A stretch of 64,000 bases of DNA, from the NCBI RefSeq assembly GCF_029589495.1, contig NZ_JAAIVF010000002.1, forward strand, positions 620,001-684,000, in the 5' to 3' direction. Shown one piece after another: positions 42,911 to 54,820 of the stretch. Within the stretch, counting starts at the first letter, position 1, and the number at the start of each line of letters is the position of its first letter. Position numbers and translations under genes: made by a program. The notes beneath the pieces were generated by a model that worked only from the letters and a program-made list of their open reading frames with translations, searched no databases and was not told where the DNA came from. The stretch comes from Speluncibacter jeojiensis. Its GTDB lineage: Bacteria; Actinomycetota; Actinomycetes; Mycobacteriales; Mycobacteriaceae.

Positions 42911-44455
42911 GTGAACGGTGAACCGGTTCCGGTCGGGGTGGGCCCGGTGCACCCGCGCGACGTGGTCCGGGTGGCCCGCGCCGGCGCGTCGGTCGCGCTG
43001 ACGCCCGACGCCCTGGCGGCGCTCGAGGCGGGCGCCGCGCACATCCGCACGCTCGCCCTCGGCCCGCGGCCCGTCTACGGGGTGTCCACCGGCTTCGGCG
43101 CGCTGGCCACCCGGCACATCCCGGTCGAGCAGCGACAGCAACTGCAGCGCAGCCTGATCCGTTCACACGCGGCCGGGTCCGGACCGGAGGTCGAGCGCGA
43201 GGTGGTGCGCGCGATGATGCTGCTGCGGCTGTCCACGCTGGCGACCGGGCACACCGGAGTGCGCACGGTGGTAGCGCAGACCTACGCGGGCATGCTGTCC
43301 GCCGGGCTGACCCCGGTGGTCCCCGAGTACGGCAGCCTCGGCTGCTCCGGAGACCTGGCCCCGCTCGCACACTGCGCACTGGCCGCGATCGGCGAGGGTG
43401 AGGTCCGCGGGCCCGAAGGCGCCCTCGAGCCCGCCGACCGTGCGCTGGCCGCGGCCGGGATCGCCCCGCTCACGCTCACCGAGAAGGAGGGCCTGGCACT
43501 GGTCAACGGCACCGACGGCATGCTCGGACAGTTGGTACTGGCCTGCCACGACCTGCGCCGCCTGCTGGCGTTGACCGACGTGACCGCGGCGATGAGCATC
43601 GAGGGACTGCTGGGCACCGACCGGGTGTTCGCGGCCGACCTGCAGGCGCTGCGCCACCACCCCGGGCCGGCCGCGTCCGCGGCGAACCTGGCCCGGCTAC
43701 TGGCGGGGTCGCCGATCGTGGCGAGCCACGCCGGGCCGGACTGCCCGATCGTGCAGGACGCCTACTCGCTGCGCTGCGCCCCCCAGGTCGCCGGCGCGGC
43801 CCGCGACACCCTCGCCCACGCCGAGCAGGTGGCGGCGCGCGAATTGGCCAGTGCCGTCGACAATCCGGTGGTCACCGCCGACGGGCGAGTCGAGTCCAAC
43901 GGCAGTTTCCACGGCGCCCCACTGGGTTACGTGCTGGACTTCCTCGCGATCGCGGTCGCCGACGTGGCGAGCATGAGCGAGCGGCGAACCGACCGGTTCC
44001 TCGACGTCGCCCGCAACCACGGCCTGCCGGCATTCCTCGCCCACGACCCCGGAGTCGACAGCGGACTCATGATCGCCCAGTACACGCAGGCCGGGATCGT
44101 CAGCGACCTCAAGCGGTTGGCCGTGCCCGCGAGCGTGGACTCGATCCCGTCGTCGGCGATGCAGGAAGACCACGTGTCGATGGGCTGGTCGGCGGCCCGC
44201 AAGCTGCGGCGCGCGCTCGACGGGCTGACCCGGGTGCTGGCCGTCGAGGCGCTCACCGCGGCGCGCGGGCTGGACCTGCGCGCGCCGCTGCGGCCCGGCC
44301 CGGCGACCGGTGCGGTCCTGGAGGCGATCCGCCGGCGCGTCGCCGGCCCGGGCCCCGACCGGCACCTGTCCCCCGAGATCGCCGCGGTCACCGAACTGGC
44401 GCGGTCGGGCGCACTGGTCGACGTCGCGGAAGCTGTTGTCGGCCCGCTGGACTGA
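42911..44455 (+). CDS. hutH: Histidine ammonia-lyase
   Basis: A 514-residue enzyme that converts histidine to urocanate and ammonia, the first step of histidine use. The MIO-forming site is GSLGCSGDLAPLAH, with C145-S146-G147 in place of the commonest Ala-Ser-Gly. Other family blocks are YGVSTGFG, NGTDGMLGQL, SASNPV-like ASAVDNPVV and SSAMQEDHVSMG. The start is uncertain: TTG 42890 or GTG 42911, neither with a good ribosome site. It faces hutG with 14 bases between the stops, so the hut genes form two convergent units. Confidence 0.95.
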   Translation: MNGEPVPVGVGPVHPRDVVRVARAGASVALTPDALAALEAGAAHIRTLALGPRPVYGVSTGFGALATRHIPVEQRQQLQRSLIRSHAAGSGPEVEREVVRAMMLLRLSTLATGHTGVRTVVAQTYAGMLSAGLTPVVPEYGSLGCSGDLAPLAHCALAAIGEGEVRGPEGALEPADRALAAAGIAPLTLTEKEGLALVNGTDGMLGQLVLACHDLRRLLALTDVTAAMSIEGLLGTDRVFAADLQALRHHPGPAASAANLARLLAGSPIVASHAGPDCPIVQDAYSLRCAPQVAGAARDTLAHAEQVAARELASAVDNPVVTADGRVESNGSFHGAPLGYVLDFLAIAVADVASMSERRTDRFLDVARNHGLPAFLAHDPGVDSGLMIAQYTQAGIVSDLKRLAVPASVDSIPSSAMQEDHVSMGWSAARKLRRALDGLTRVLAVEALTAARGLDLRAPLRPGPATGAVLEAIRRRVAGPGPDRHLSPEIAAVTELARSGALVDVAEAVVGPLD

Positions 44456-44469
44456 GGCCGCGATACGAC

Positions 44470-45414
44470 TCACGCACGGGGCGCGGAGCGCCCGGTGACG
44501 ATACGGTGCACGAGGCGGGCCGCCGACCGCGCGGTCCGGCCGTCGACATCGAAGGACGGATTGAGCTCGGCGACCTCACACAGCGCGAGCTTGCCGCTGC
44601 GCGCGACGCGGTCGCAGGCCCGCTGGACGACCGCCGGCGGCACCCCGAACGCCGCGGGCGCGCTGACCCCCGGCGCGACCGCGGCGGGCAGCACATCGAG
44701 GTCGATGCTCAGGTGCACCAGATCGGCAGCACCCAGGACACGATCGACGAACGCGTCGACAGCATCCACCTCGCACTCGTCGTCGAGCAGATACCGGGCG
44801 CCCATCCCGCCCGCCGCGTCGAACAGCGCGCGGGTGTTGCTCGGTTCGGCGATGCCGATCACCGCGTAGTCCAGTGAGCGCCCCCGACCCCGTTCATCGT
44901 CGGCCATCTGCCGGAAGGGCGTGCCGGAGCCGGCAATCGGGTTGTCCCGCAGGTCGAAGTGCGCGTCGAGATTCAGCACGGCCACGCGCGCTCCCCCGTG
45001 TACTTCCGCCGCATCCGACCATCCCAGATAGCTCGCGTACGCGACCTCATGCCCGCCACCGAGCACCACCGGGAACTGCCCGCCGTCGAGCAGCACGGTC
45101 AGCAGGTCGCCGAGTTCCCGCTGCGCCGGCTCCAGCCGGCCATCGCTCACCTCGATGTCGCCGGCGTCGTAGAGCCGCAGCGGACCCGGCAGTGCCAGCG
45201 ACGCCAGCGCGCTGCGCAGCGCATCCGGCCCGGCCGCCGCACCGACCCGGCCCTGGTTCCGGCGCACTCCCTCGTCGCTGCGGAATCCCACGACCACGCC
45301 GTCCGCGGGCGCCGCCGCGGCAGAGTAAGGCTCGACGACGTGATGCCAGCGCAGGTGTTCGGGTCCGGCACCGTCGTCGCGACCGGTCCAGCGCCGCGGC
45401 GGCCGGGCGCTCAC
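44470..45414 (-). CDS. hutG: Formimidoylglutamase (arginase family)
   Basis: A 314-residue ureohydrolase that hydrolyses N-formimino-glutamate to glutamate and formamide, ending the pathway. Binuclear manganese ligands are clear: [20 protein letters not shown] and [17 protein letters not shown] 45414 is supported by a GTGA overlap with the hutI stop. The arginase-type HutG means this organism uses the single-step formamide branch. It is the last gene of the hutU-hutI-hutG run. Confidence 0.92.
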   Translation of the reverse strand: MSARPPRRWTGRDDGAGPEHLRWHHVVEPYSAAAAPADGVVVGFRSDEGVRRNQGRVGAAAGPDALRSALASLALPGPLRLYDAGDIEVSDGRLEPAQRELGDLLTVLLDGGQFPVVLGGGHEVAYASYLGWSDAAEVHGGARVAVLNLDAHFDLRDNPIAGSGTPFRQMADDERGRGRSLDYAVIGIAEPSNTRALFDAAGGMGARYLLDDECEVDAVDAFVDRVLGAADLVHLSIDLDVLPAAVAPGVSAPAAFGVPPAVVQRACDRVARSGKLALCEVAELNPSFDVDGRTARSAARLVHRIVTGRSAPRA

Positions 45415-46604
45415 CGCACCACCAGGCGGCCGTCGCGCCACACCTCACGCACCAGCGCGACCCCCGGCCGGTAGGCCAGGTGCAGATGTGATGGCGCGTC
45501 CAGCGCTATCAGATCCGCGTGGCATCCGATCCCGAGTCGTCCTATGTCGTTGCGCCGCAATGCGACAGCCCCGCCCATTGTCGCCGACCACACCGCCTCT
45601 GCGGGAGTCATCCGCATCTCCCGCACCGCCAGCGCGATACAGAAGCCCACGTCGGTGGTGTAGCTGGTGCCAGGGTTGCAGTCCGACGCCAGCGCGACCG
45701 TGACGCCGGCATCCAGCAGCCTGCGTGCATCCGGGTAGGCGCTGCGCGTACAGAATTCGGCACCCGGTAGCAGGGTGGCGACGGTGTCGGCGCCGGCGAG
45801 CGCCTCGACATCGGCCGCGGTGGTGTGGCTGACATGATCGACCGACGCTGCGCCGACCTCGACGGCCAGTTGCACCCCCGGCCCCGGACCCAGCTGATTG
45901 GCATGCACCCTGGGGACAAGTCCGGAACGCATCCCCGCGGACAGCACCGCCGCCGACTGGTCCCTGTCGAACGCGCCCCGCTCGCAGAACACGTCGATCC
46001 ACTTCGCCTGCGCCGCACAGGCGTCGACCATCTCGTCGCACACCATCCGCACGTAGTCGTCGGTGCGCCCGGCGAACTCCGGCGGGGTGACGTGCGCGGC
46101 GAGCAGCGTCGTCTCGCGGGCGTGCCGGGCGGCGACCGCTAGGCTGCGCTGCTCGTCGACGATGGTCTGCCCGTAGCCGGACTTGATCTCGAGCGTGGTT
46201 GTCCCCGCGCGCAGGGCCTCGCCGGCGAGCCGGACCACGGTCGCCTCGAGTTGGCCGTCGGTGGCCGCGCGGGTCGCGGCGACGGTGTCGCGGATGCCGC
46301 CCGCGTCATACTCCTCGCCGGACATCCGCGCGGCGAACTCGACGGCCCTGTCACCGGCGAACACCAGGTGCGTGTGCGAGTCGACGAACCCCGGCAGTGC
46401 CGCACGACCACCCAGGTCGTGCCGCATCTCCGCGCCGGACGGGGCCTGTGCCCGCGGACCCACCCAGTCGACGACGCCGTCGACGAACAGCACCGCGGCG
46501 TCCCGGATCAGCCCGAGCCGGTCCTCCCCGAGCTCGGGCACATTGGTGACCAGCTCGCCGATGTCGTCGACGAGAATCGAAGGCGGCGAACCTGTCTGCT
46601 TCAC
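45411..46604 (-). CDS. hutI: Imidazolonepropionase
   Basis: A 397-residue amidohydrolase that opens 4-imidazolone-5-propanoate to N-formimino-glutamate. Metal and substrate motifs: [30 protein letters not shown], then [12 protein letters not shown] and [15 protein letters not shown] (metal Asp). It starts with GTG one base after the hutU stop and overlaps hutG by four bases, so all three are translationally coupled. Complete in length. Confidence 0.95.
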   Translation of the reverse strand: MKQTGSPPSILVDDIGELVTNVPELGEDRLGLIRDAAVLFVDGVVDWVGPRAQAPSGAEMRHDLGGRAALPGFVDSHTHLVFAGDRAVEFAARMSGEEYDAGGIRDTVAATRAATDGQLEATVVRLAGEALRAGTTTLEIKSGYGQTIVDEQRSLAVAARHARETTLLAAHVTPPEFAGRTDDYVRMVCDEMVDACAAQAKWIDVFCERGAFDRDQSAAVLSAGMRSGLVPRVHANQLGPGPGVQLAVEVGAASVDHVSHTTAADVEALAGADTVATLLPGAEFCTRSAYPDARRLLDAGVTVALASDCNPGTSYTTDVGFCIALAVREMRMTPAEAVWSATMGGAVALRRNDIGRLGIGCHADLIALDAPSHLHLAYRPGVALVREVWRDGRLVVR

Positions 46605-46605
46605 A

Positions 46606-48279
<1,674 letters not shown>

Positions 48280-48345
48280 GGCGACCTCCTCGCGAGAGGG
48301 TTCACCGCCAACGATAATCCGCCTGACAAGGCCGCCCTACCGGAT

Positions 48346-50229
48346 TCAGGGCGCGACCGGCGCCGCCGTCCGGTCCGCGAACTGGGTGCGGTACAGCTGC
48401 TCGTAGCGCCCGCCGGCGGCCAGCAGCTCGTCGTGCGTGCCGCGTTCGACGACCCGCCCGGCCTCGACGACCAGGATCTGGTCGGCCGCGCGGACCGTCG
48501 ACAGCCGGTGCGCGATCACGACCGCGGTGCGCCCGACCAGCGCCTCGCCGAGAGCCTCCTGCACCGCCGCCTCCGAGGTGGAGTCCAGGTGCGCGGTCGC
48601 CTCGTCGAGGATGACCACCCGCGGGTGTGCGAGCAGCAGCCGGGCGATGGTCAGCCGCTGCCGTTCCCCGCCGGAGAGCCGGTAGCCGCGCTCGCCGACC
48701 ACGGTGTCCAGCCCGTCCGGCAGCGACCGCACCAGCTCCTCGAGCCGCGACCGCCGCAGCACGTCCCACAGCTGCTCCTCGGTCGCGCCGGGCCGGGCCA
48801 GCGCCAGGTTCGCGCGAACGGTCTCGTGGAACAGGTGCCCGTCCTGGGTCACCATGCCGACCGCCGACTTGAGCGCGTCGAAGCTCAGGTCGCGCACGTC
48901 GACCCCGCCGAGCCGCACGGACCCGGCGTCGGTGTCGTACAGCCGCGGGATCAGCTGCGCGATCGTCGACTTGCCGGCCCCGGACGAGCCGACCAGCGCC
49001 ACCATCTGCCCGGGTTCGGCGCGGAACGAGACGCCGTGCAGCACTTCGACCCCGCCGCGGCTGTCGAGCGACGCCACCTCCTCGAGCGAAGCCAGCGACA
49101 CCTTGTCGGCGGCCGGGTAGGCGAAGTGCACATCGTCGAACTCGACCGCGACCGGGCCGTCGGGAACAGTTGTGGCGTCGTCCTTCTCGTCGATCAGCGG
49201 CTTGAGGTCGAGCACCTCGAAGACCCGCTCGAAGCTCACCAGTGCGCTCATCACGTCGACCCGCGCGCTGGCCAGCGAGGTCAGCGGCGAGTACAGCTGG
49301 GTCAGCAACAGCGCCATCGACACGACCGCGCCCGCCTCCAACTCGCCGCGCAGCGCGTAGAAGCCGCCGAGACCGTAGACCAGTGCCAGAGCCAGCGCCG
49401 AGACCAGCGTCAACGCCGTCACGAACACCGTCTGCACCATCGCGGTGCGCACCCCGATGTCGCGGACCCGGCGCGCCCGCACGGCGAACTCGCTGGACTC
49501 GCGGCCCGGCCGGCCGAACAGCTTGACCAGCGTCGCGCCCGGCGCGGAGAACCGCTCGGTCATCTGATTGCTCATCACCGCATTGTGGTCGGCCGCCTCC
49601 CGGCTCAGCCGCGCCAGCCGGGCGCCGAACCGTCGCGACGGAATCACGAACAGCGGCAACAGGATCAACGCCAGCAGCGTGATCTGCCAGGAGATCGAGA
49701 TCATCACGGCGAGCGTGATCACCAGCGTGACGACGTTGCCGACCACACCCGACAGGGTCGACGAGAACGCCCGCTGCGCGCCGATGACGTCGTTGTTGAG
49801 CCGACTGACCAGCGCGCCGGTGCGGGTGCGGGTGAAGAACGCGATCGGCATCTTCTGCACGTGATCGAACACCGCGGTGCGCATGTCGAGGATCAGGTCC
49901 TCGCCGATCCCGGCCGACAACCAGCGGGAGGTGACCGAGAAGGCGGCCTGCGCGAGGGCGATCAGCGCGATCACGACCGCGAGCCCGACGACCACGCCGA
50001 CCGCCTTGCCGTGCACGATCGCGTCGACCACGCGGCCGGCCAGCACCGGGGTCGCGACGGCCAGCCCGGAGGTGATCACGCTCAGCACCAGATACCACGC
50101 CAGTCGCGCGCGGTGTGGTCGGGCGAACCGCCCGATGCGGCCGAGGGTGGCGCGGTTGAACGGGCGCCGGTCCTCCTGCGCATGCATCGCACCCCACATG
50201 GCGGTGCGTGCGGTCGCCTCCATGCTCAT
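48346..50229 (-). CDS. ABC exporter, fused membrane and ATPase domains
   Basis: A 627-residue half-exporter that works as a dimer. The six-helix membrane domain covers residues about 45-330. The ATPase domain has Walker A GSSGAGKST, Q-loop TQDGHLF, signature LSGGERQR, Walker B VVILDEATAHLD and H-loop VIAHRLS. An unusual loop of about 15 residues (KVSLASLEEVASLDSRGG) sits just before the first ATPase strand. Multidrug or lipid export is typical, but no substrate can be told. It is divergent from rtcB by about 210 bases. Confidence 0.92.
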   Translation of the reverse strand: MSMEATARTAMWGAMHAQEDRRPFNRATLGRIGRFARPHRARLAWYLVLSVITSGLAVATPVLAGRVVDAIVHGKAVGVVVGLAVVIALIALAQAAFSVTSRWLSAGIGEDLILDMRTAVFDHVQKMPIAFFTRTRTGALVSRLNNDVIGAQRAFSSTLSGVVGNVVTLVITLAVMISISWQITLLALILLPLFVIPSRRFGARLARLSREAADHNAVMSNQMTERFSAPGATLVKLFGRPGRESSEFAVRARRVRDIGVRTAMVQTVFVTALTLVSALALALVYGLGGFYALRGELEAGAVVSMALLLTQLYSPLTSLASARVDVMSALVSFERVFEVLDLKPLIDEKDDATTVPDGPVAVEFDDVHFAYPAADKVSLASLEEVASLDSRGGVEVLHGVSFRAEPGQMVALVGSSGAGKSTIAQLIPRLYDTDAGSVRLGGVDVRDLSFDALKSAVGMVTQDGHLFHETVRANLALARPGATEEQLWDVLRRSRLEELVRSLPDGLDTVVGERGYRLSGGERQRLTIARLLLAHPRVVILDEATAHLDSTSEAAVQEALGEALVGRTAVVIAHRLSTVRAADQILVVEAGRVVERGTHDELLAAGGRYEQLYRTQFADRTAAPVAP

Positions 50230-50440
50230 CGCCGGCCTCCATTCGATCGACAGCCGTCAGAATCGCCGACGACCGGTAGAGGCTAGAACCGGTTCGATCC
50301 CGGATTATTCCGCCCCCGCCGCGGGACCGGCCGGCGGCCGCGCGCGACGGATATTCGGTCGCGTGTGAGCCGCGCCCGCCCTATCGTCGGCAGTTCGCCG
50401 CCGCCGTGCGGTGGGAGAATCACTCACGAGAGCAGGAGCA
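50230..50440. other. Divergent intergenic region between ABC exporter and rtcB
   Basis: No gene is present. The stretch holds the promoters of both genes, but no clear -35/-10 pair or palindrome was seen. Confidence 0.4.
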
Positions 50441-51670
50441 ATGACCACCCGTTTCCCGGTTCCGCTGTCCGGGGCCAAGGCCCCCACACTGCTGTGGACC
50501 GACGAATCCGAGATCGAAGACACCGCGCTGCAGCAACTGCGCCGGATGTCCACGCTGCCGTGGGTGCACGGCGTGCGGGTGATGCCCGACGTGCACGTCG
50601 GCAAGGGCGCGACCGTCGGCTCGGTGATCGCCATGCGCGACGCGGTGTGCCCGGCCGCGGTCGGCGTCGACATCGGCTTCGGGATGACCGCCGTGCGCAC
50701 CGACCTGACCGCCCGCGATCTGCCCGATGACCTGCACCGGCTGCGGTCGCTGATCGAGGCCGCGGTGCCGGTCGGGTTCGCCGCCCACAAGAACGCGGTG
50801 AACCCGCAGCGGCTGCGCGTCGGAGGGGGGTGGCAGACGTTCTGGGACGGGTTCGACGACCTCGACCCCCGGGTGCACTCCCGAGAGTCCAAGGCGCACA
50901 AGCAGATGGGCACGCTCGGCGGCGGCAACCACTTCATCGAGGTGTGCGTGCAGGGCGAGCTGCGCGACGGCAGGTGGGTCACGGGCGACGCGGACGCGGT
51001 CTGGCTGATGCTGCACTCCGGGTCCCGGAACATCGGCAAGGAACTGGCCGAACGGCACATCGCGGTCGCCACCGCGCTGCCGCACAACCGGGACCTGCCC
51101 GACCGCGACCTGGCGGTGTTCCTGTCCGGCACCCCCGAGATGGACGCGTACCGACGCGACCTGGCCTGGGCGCAGGAGTACGCCGCCCGCAACCGTGCGG
51201 TCATGCTGGCACTGGTCTGCGGGGCGGTACGGAAGTGCTTCACCTCCAAGGTGGTCCGCTTCGACGAACCGATCTCCTGCCACCACAACTATGTGGCCAC
51301 CGAGATCGTCGACGGTCAGGAACTGCTGGTCACCCGCAAGGGCGCCATCCGGGCGGGCGGCGGCGAACTGGGGCTGATCCCCGGCTCCATGGGCACCGGC
51401 TCGTACGTGGTGCGCGGGCTCGGTTCCGAGCAGTCGTACTTCTCCGCCTCGCACGGCGCGGGCCGGCGGATGAGCCGCAACGCGGCGCGGCGCCGGTTCA
51501 CCGAACACGATCTGGTCGAGCAGACCCGCGGCGTCGAGTCGCGCAAGGACGCCGGGGTGGTCGACGAGATCCCGGCGGCCTACAAGGACATCGAGTCGGT
51601 GATCGCCGCCCAGACCGACCTGGTCGAGGTGGTCGCGCACCTGCGTCAGGTCGTCTGCGTCAAGGGTTGA
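50441..51670 (+). CDS. rtcB: RtcB-family RNA ligase, variant lacking the metal-binding Cys
   Basis: A 409-residue member of the RtcB family, which joins RNA 3'-phosphate or cyclic phosphate to 5'-OH using GTP and Mn. Family positions are present: MPDVHVGKGATVG, GVDIG with D77, GGGNHFIE (H164), HSGSRNIG (H192), CHHNYVA (H282) and SHGAGRRMSR (H338, the guanylylated His). The Mn-binding Cys normally in DIGCGM is replaced by Phe at position 80 (DIGFGM). ATG 50441, with AGGAG nearby, gives the standard start. It stands alone, with no RtcA or archease gene adjacent. RNA repair is the family role; activity of this variant is uncertain. Confidence 0.87.
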   Translation: MTTRFPVPLSGAKAPTLLWTDESEIEDTALQQLRRMSTLPWVHGVRVMPDVHVGKGATVGSVIAMRDAVCPAAVGVDIGFGMTAVRTDLTARDLPDDLHRLRSLIEAAVPVGFAAHKNAVNPQRLRVGGGWQTFWDGFDDLDPRVHSRESKAHKQMGTLGGGNHFIEVCVQGELRDGRWVTGDADAVWLMLHSGSRNIGKELAERHIAVATALPHNRDLPDRDLAVFLSGTPEMDAYRRDLAWAQEYAARNRAVMLALVCGAVRKCFTSKVVRFDEPISCHHNYVATEIVDGQELLVTRKGAIRAGGGELGLIPGSMGTGSYVVRGLGSEQSYFSASHGAGRRMSRNAARRRFTEHDLVEQTRGVESRKDAGVVDEIPAAYKDIESVIAAQTDLVEVVAHLRQVVCVKG

Positions 51671-51716
51671 GCCGGTTCAGCCGGACCGTGCATCGGGTGT
51701 GCGGTGATGCGGCGGT

Positions 51717-51772
51717 CACCTCCGCCGCATCACCGCCGCCGTATCACCGCCGCCGCATCACCGCCGCCGCAT
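51717..51772. repeat. 14-base tandem repeat over the end of the FHA-ABC gene
   Basis: Four head-to-tail copies of CACCGCCGCCGNAT (51717, 51731, 51745, 51759), the first with a CTC variant. The gene's stop codon at 51758-51760 lies inside the third/fourth copy, so repeat number sets the C-terminal residues and stop. The preceding GCGGTGATGCGGCGGT (51701-51716) is nearly complementary, so the region can fold into a hairpin between the two converging genes. Confidence 0.8.
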
Positions 51773-54073
51773 CACCGCCGGCTCCTGGCGGCGCAGCATC
51801 AGGTTGATCACGCCGCCCGCGACCACCGACAACCCGATCAGCACGCCGAGGTCCATCAGCCACGACCCGATCGTCGGCGCGAACAGCAGGTCGTTGCCGA
51901 ACCTCGTGGGGAACAGACTCTGCAGGTCGAGCGTCCCGGCCATCGCGCCGAGCGCCCACCGGGCCGGCACGAACCAGGACAGTTCCTCGAGCCCGGGGAC
52001 GCTGTCCAGCGGGAGCAGCGCACCGCAGAAGATCACCTGGATGATCGCGACGAACACCAGCAGCGGCATGGTGACCTCCTCCCGGCGCACCACCGCCGAG
52101 ATGAGAAGCCCGCCCATCATCGCGGTGAACGCCAGCAGCGCCACCGCGATGGTGATCTCCCATCTGGGGGACATCAGCACTCCCCCCGACCCCGTCGGGT
52201 CGACGTCCACCCAGGCCAGCGCCACCAACGTCAGCACCGCACCCTGCAGCACGCTGATCACGCCGAGCACGAACACCTTCGAGAACAGATACGCCGAGCG
52301 CGGCAGCCCGACCGCACGCTCGCGGCGGTAGATGACCCGCTCCTTGACCAGTTCCCGGACCGCGTTCGCCGCCCCGGTCAGGACCGCGCCCACGCAGAGG
52401 ATCAGCAGTGTGTTGATCGTGGAGTCGACGGTCAGCGCGCTGCCGGCCAGCGCGCGAGCCATCAGCCCCAGCACGACCGGCAACAGGATCATGATCGCCA
52501 GGAAGGTCGGGTCGGAGGCGATCACCGTGAAATAGCGCCGGACCAACGTGCGCACCTGGACGAACCAGCGTCGCAGGGTCAACGCGGGCACCGGCGCGCC
52601 GACGGGCGCGGGTTCCGACGGCCGATGCCGTTCATGACCGTCGACGATGTATTCCTCGTGCAGCGGCGACGCACGGTACTCCCCCGCCCAGTCGCGGTCG
52701 CGGTCGTTCTCGAAGGCGTCGAACGCCTCCGGCCAGCTGTCGAAGCCGAGGAATTCCAGCACCCTCGTGGGCGGCCCGAAGTACGCGATCCGCCCGCCCG
52801 GCGCCAGCACGAGCAGCCGGTCGCACACGTCCAGGTTCAGCACGCTGTGGGTGACCGTCACGACCGTCCGCCCGCCGTGCGCGAGGTCGAGCAGCAGACT
52901 CATCATCGACCGGTCCATGCCCGGGTCCAGCCCGGAGGTCGGCTCGTCGAGGAAGAGCAGCGACGGCTTGGTGAGCAGTTCGAGCGCGACGCTGACCCGT
53001 TTGCGCTGACCTCCCGACAGCGTGGAGATGCGCTGTCCGGCGTGATCGGTCAGGCCGAGCGCGTCGATCACCTCGGTCACCCGGTTCTCGCGGTCTGCCG
53101 CGGCGGTGTCGCTGGGGAACCGCAGCCGGGCCGCGAACGACAACGCGCGCCGCACCGTCAACTGCACGTGCAGGATGTCCTCCTGCGGGACGACGCCGAT
53201 GCGCTGGCGCAACTCGGCATACTCGCGGTACAGATCGCGCCCGTCGTACCGCACCGACCCCTCGTCGGCGGGCCGCAGCCCGGTCAGCGCGTTGAGCAGC
53301 GTCGACTTGCCGGCGCCGCTCGGGCCGATGACCGCCAGCAGGCAGCGTTCGGGGACCGTGAACGACACGGCGTCGAGCAGTCGTCGGTCGTCGATGGTGA
53401 CCACCAGGTCGTCGACGTCGAGCCACACCTTGCCGGTGTCCGCGAACTCCTCGAGTTCGGACCCCGCCAGCACGAACACCGAGTGCCCGATCCCGACGAT
53501 GTCGCCCTGACCGACCGGCGAGCGGTCGACGATGTGGCCGTTGAGGTACGTGCCGCTGTCGCTGTGCAGGTCGGCGATCTCGAAGCCGTCGTCGGTCGCC
53601 CGCAGTTCGGCGTGCCGCGACGACACCAGCAGGTCGTCGACGACGACGTCGTTGTCGGGCGCGCGGCCGATGCGGACGCACCGCTGGTTCAACGGGATCA
53701 CATTGGTGACGGGCTGGATCGGCCGGTATCCGGTCCGCGTGGACGTCGGCAGGGGCTGCGGACTGTGGACCAGCGTCGCGACGGGACCGTCCGTGGCGCT
53801 GGCCAGCCGGATCGAGTTCCCGGCGGTCACGGTCGCGCGGCGCACGCGGCGCCCGTCGACGTAGGTCCCGGTGATGGTGCCGGTGTCCTCGACCACGTAC
53901 TGGTCGCCCTCCGGACGCAGCACCGCGTGCCGCCACGCCACCCGACGATCCGGGAAGACGATGTCGCACTGCGGGTCCCGGCCCACCACGTAGGTGCGTC
54001 CCGGCGTCATCGGCGTCGAGCCGCCCACGGTCAGCAGGACCAGTCGAGGTTGCTCTGCGGGCTGCTCGCCCAT
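51758..54073 (-). CDS. Double-FHA ABCG-type ABC exporter (Rv1747-like)
   Basis: A 771-residue fused transporter. Two phosphothreonine-binding FHA domains lie first (residues about 25-95 with VGRDPQCDI and HAVLRPEG, and about 130-205 with IGRAPDNDV, SSRHAEL and SGTYLNG). An ATPase domain follows (Walker A GPSGAGKST, signature LSGGQRKR, Walker B LLFLDEPTSGLD). A six-helix ABC-2 membrane domain is at the C-terminus. This is the architecture of M. tuberculosis Rv1747, which Ser/Thr kinases such as PknF phosphorylate. Export of a cell-wall lipid or lipooligosaccharide is inferred. No kinase gene is adjacent. Confidence 0.92.
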   Translation of the reverse strand: MGEQPAEQPRLVLLTVGGSTPMTPGRTYVVGRDPQCDIVFPDRRVAWRHAVLRPEGDQYVVEDTGTITGTYVDGRRVRRATVTAGNSIRLASATDGPVATLVHSPQPLPTSTRTGYRPIQPVTNVIPLNQRCVRIGRAPDNDVVVDDLLVSSRHAELRATDDGFEIADLHSDSGTYLNGHIVDRSPVGQGDIVGIGHSVFVLAGSELEEFADTGKVWLDVDDLVVTIDDRRLLDAVSFTVPERCLLAVIGPSGAGKSTLLNALTGLRPADEGSVRYDGRDLYREYAELRQRIGVVPQEDILHVQLTVRRALSFAARLRFPSDTAAADRENRVTEVIDALGLTDHAGQRISTLSGGQRKRVSVALELLTKPSLLFLDEPTSGLDPGMDRSMMSLLLDLAHGGRTVVTVTHSVLNLDVCDRLLVLAPGGRIAYFGPPTRVLEFLGFDSWPEAFDAFENDRDRDWAGEYRASPLHEEYIVDGHERHRPSEPAPVGAPVPALTLRRWFVQVRTLVRRYFTVIASDPTFLAIMILLPVVLGLMARALAGSALTVDSTINTLLILCVGAVLTGAANAVRELVKERVIYRRERAVGLPRSAYLFSKVFVLGVISVLQGAVLTLVALAWVDVDPTGSGGVLMSPRWEITIAVALLAFTAMMGGLLISAVVRREEVTMPLLVFVAIIQVIFCGALLPLDSVPGLEELSWFVPARWALGAMAGTLDLQSLFPTRFGNDLLFAPTIGSWLMDLGVLIGLSVVAGGVINLMLRRQEPAVMRRR

Positions 54074-54151
54074 GCCCGAACGATACCCGGCGCGCGGGTG
54101 CGTCTCGGATGGATTGCGGTCAGCGGGCGCCGGAAATCCCGGCCGTCCCGG

Positions 54152-54820
54152 TCAGCCGCACTTGATGCCGGTGGCGTGGATCGGGCAGTACCCGCCGGGA
54201 TTCTTCGCCAGGTACTGCTGGTGGTACGGCTCGGCGTAGAAGAACCGGCCCGCGCCGGTCGACTCGAGCGGCCCGATCTCGGTGGTGATGCCGCTGTACC
54301 CATTGGCGGCCAACCGCTTTCCGAAAAGCTCGGCGGTCTCGCGTGCGACGCGGGCCTGCTCGTCGCCGATCGTCAGGATGATCGAGCGGTACTGGGTGCC
54401 GACGTCGTTGCCCTGCCGGTAGCCCTGGGTGGGGTCGTGGTTCTCCCAGAAATGGGCGAGCAGAGCGCGATAGTCGAGGACCTTCGGGTCGAACACGACC
54501 TGAACCACCTCGGCGTGGCCGGTCTGCCCGGAGCAGACCTCCTCGTAGGTGGGGTTCGGCGTGTATCCGCCCGCATATCCCGAGGCCGTGGTGTAGACCC
54601 CGTCGAGTTCCCAGAACTCACGCTCGACGCCCCAGAAGCATCCGAGTCCCAGCACCGCGACCTCGGTACCCTCGGGGAACGGCGGGGTCATCCGGGCGCC
54701 GCTCACGTCGTGGGTCTGCGGAACGGGCATGGGGTCGTCGCGTCCGGGGAGCGCGCGTTCGGCGTCGACCATCGCCGTCCGTGGTCCGGCGCGGCCCATA
54801 AGATCGTCCATCCACGACAT
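54152..54820 (-). CDS. msrA: Peptide-methionine (S)-S-oxide reductase
   Basis: A 222-residue MsrA that reduces methionine-S-sulfoxide in oxidised proteins. The catalytic motif [10 protein letters not shown] puts the nucleophilic Cys at 61. Family blocks [26 protein letters not shown] and [12 protein letters not shown] are intact. A C-terminal Cys pair ([12 protein letters not shown]) supplies the resolving and recycling thiols. The N-terminal extension of about 50 residues is normal in actinobacteria. It lies about 80 bases upstream of the FHA-ABC gene, same strand. Confidence 0.95.
   Translation of the reverse strand: MSWMDDLMGRAGPRTAMVDAERALPGRDDPMPVPQTHDVSGARMTPPFPEGTEVAVLGLGCFWGVEREFWELDGVYTTASGYAGGYTPNPTYEEVCSGQTGHAEVVQVVFDPKVLDYRALLAHFWENHDPTQGYRQGNDVGTQYRSIILTIGDEQARVARETAELFGKRLAANGYSGITTEIGPLESTGAGRFFYAEPYHQQYLAKNPGGYCPIHATGIKCG

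Noticed and set aside
42831-43379. N-terminal extension of the SRPBCC protein
   Set aside because: The extension is antisense to hutH and very Arg/Pro-rich; ATG 42830 has a good ribosome site.
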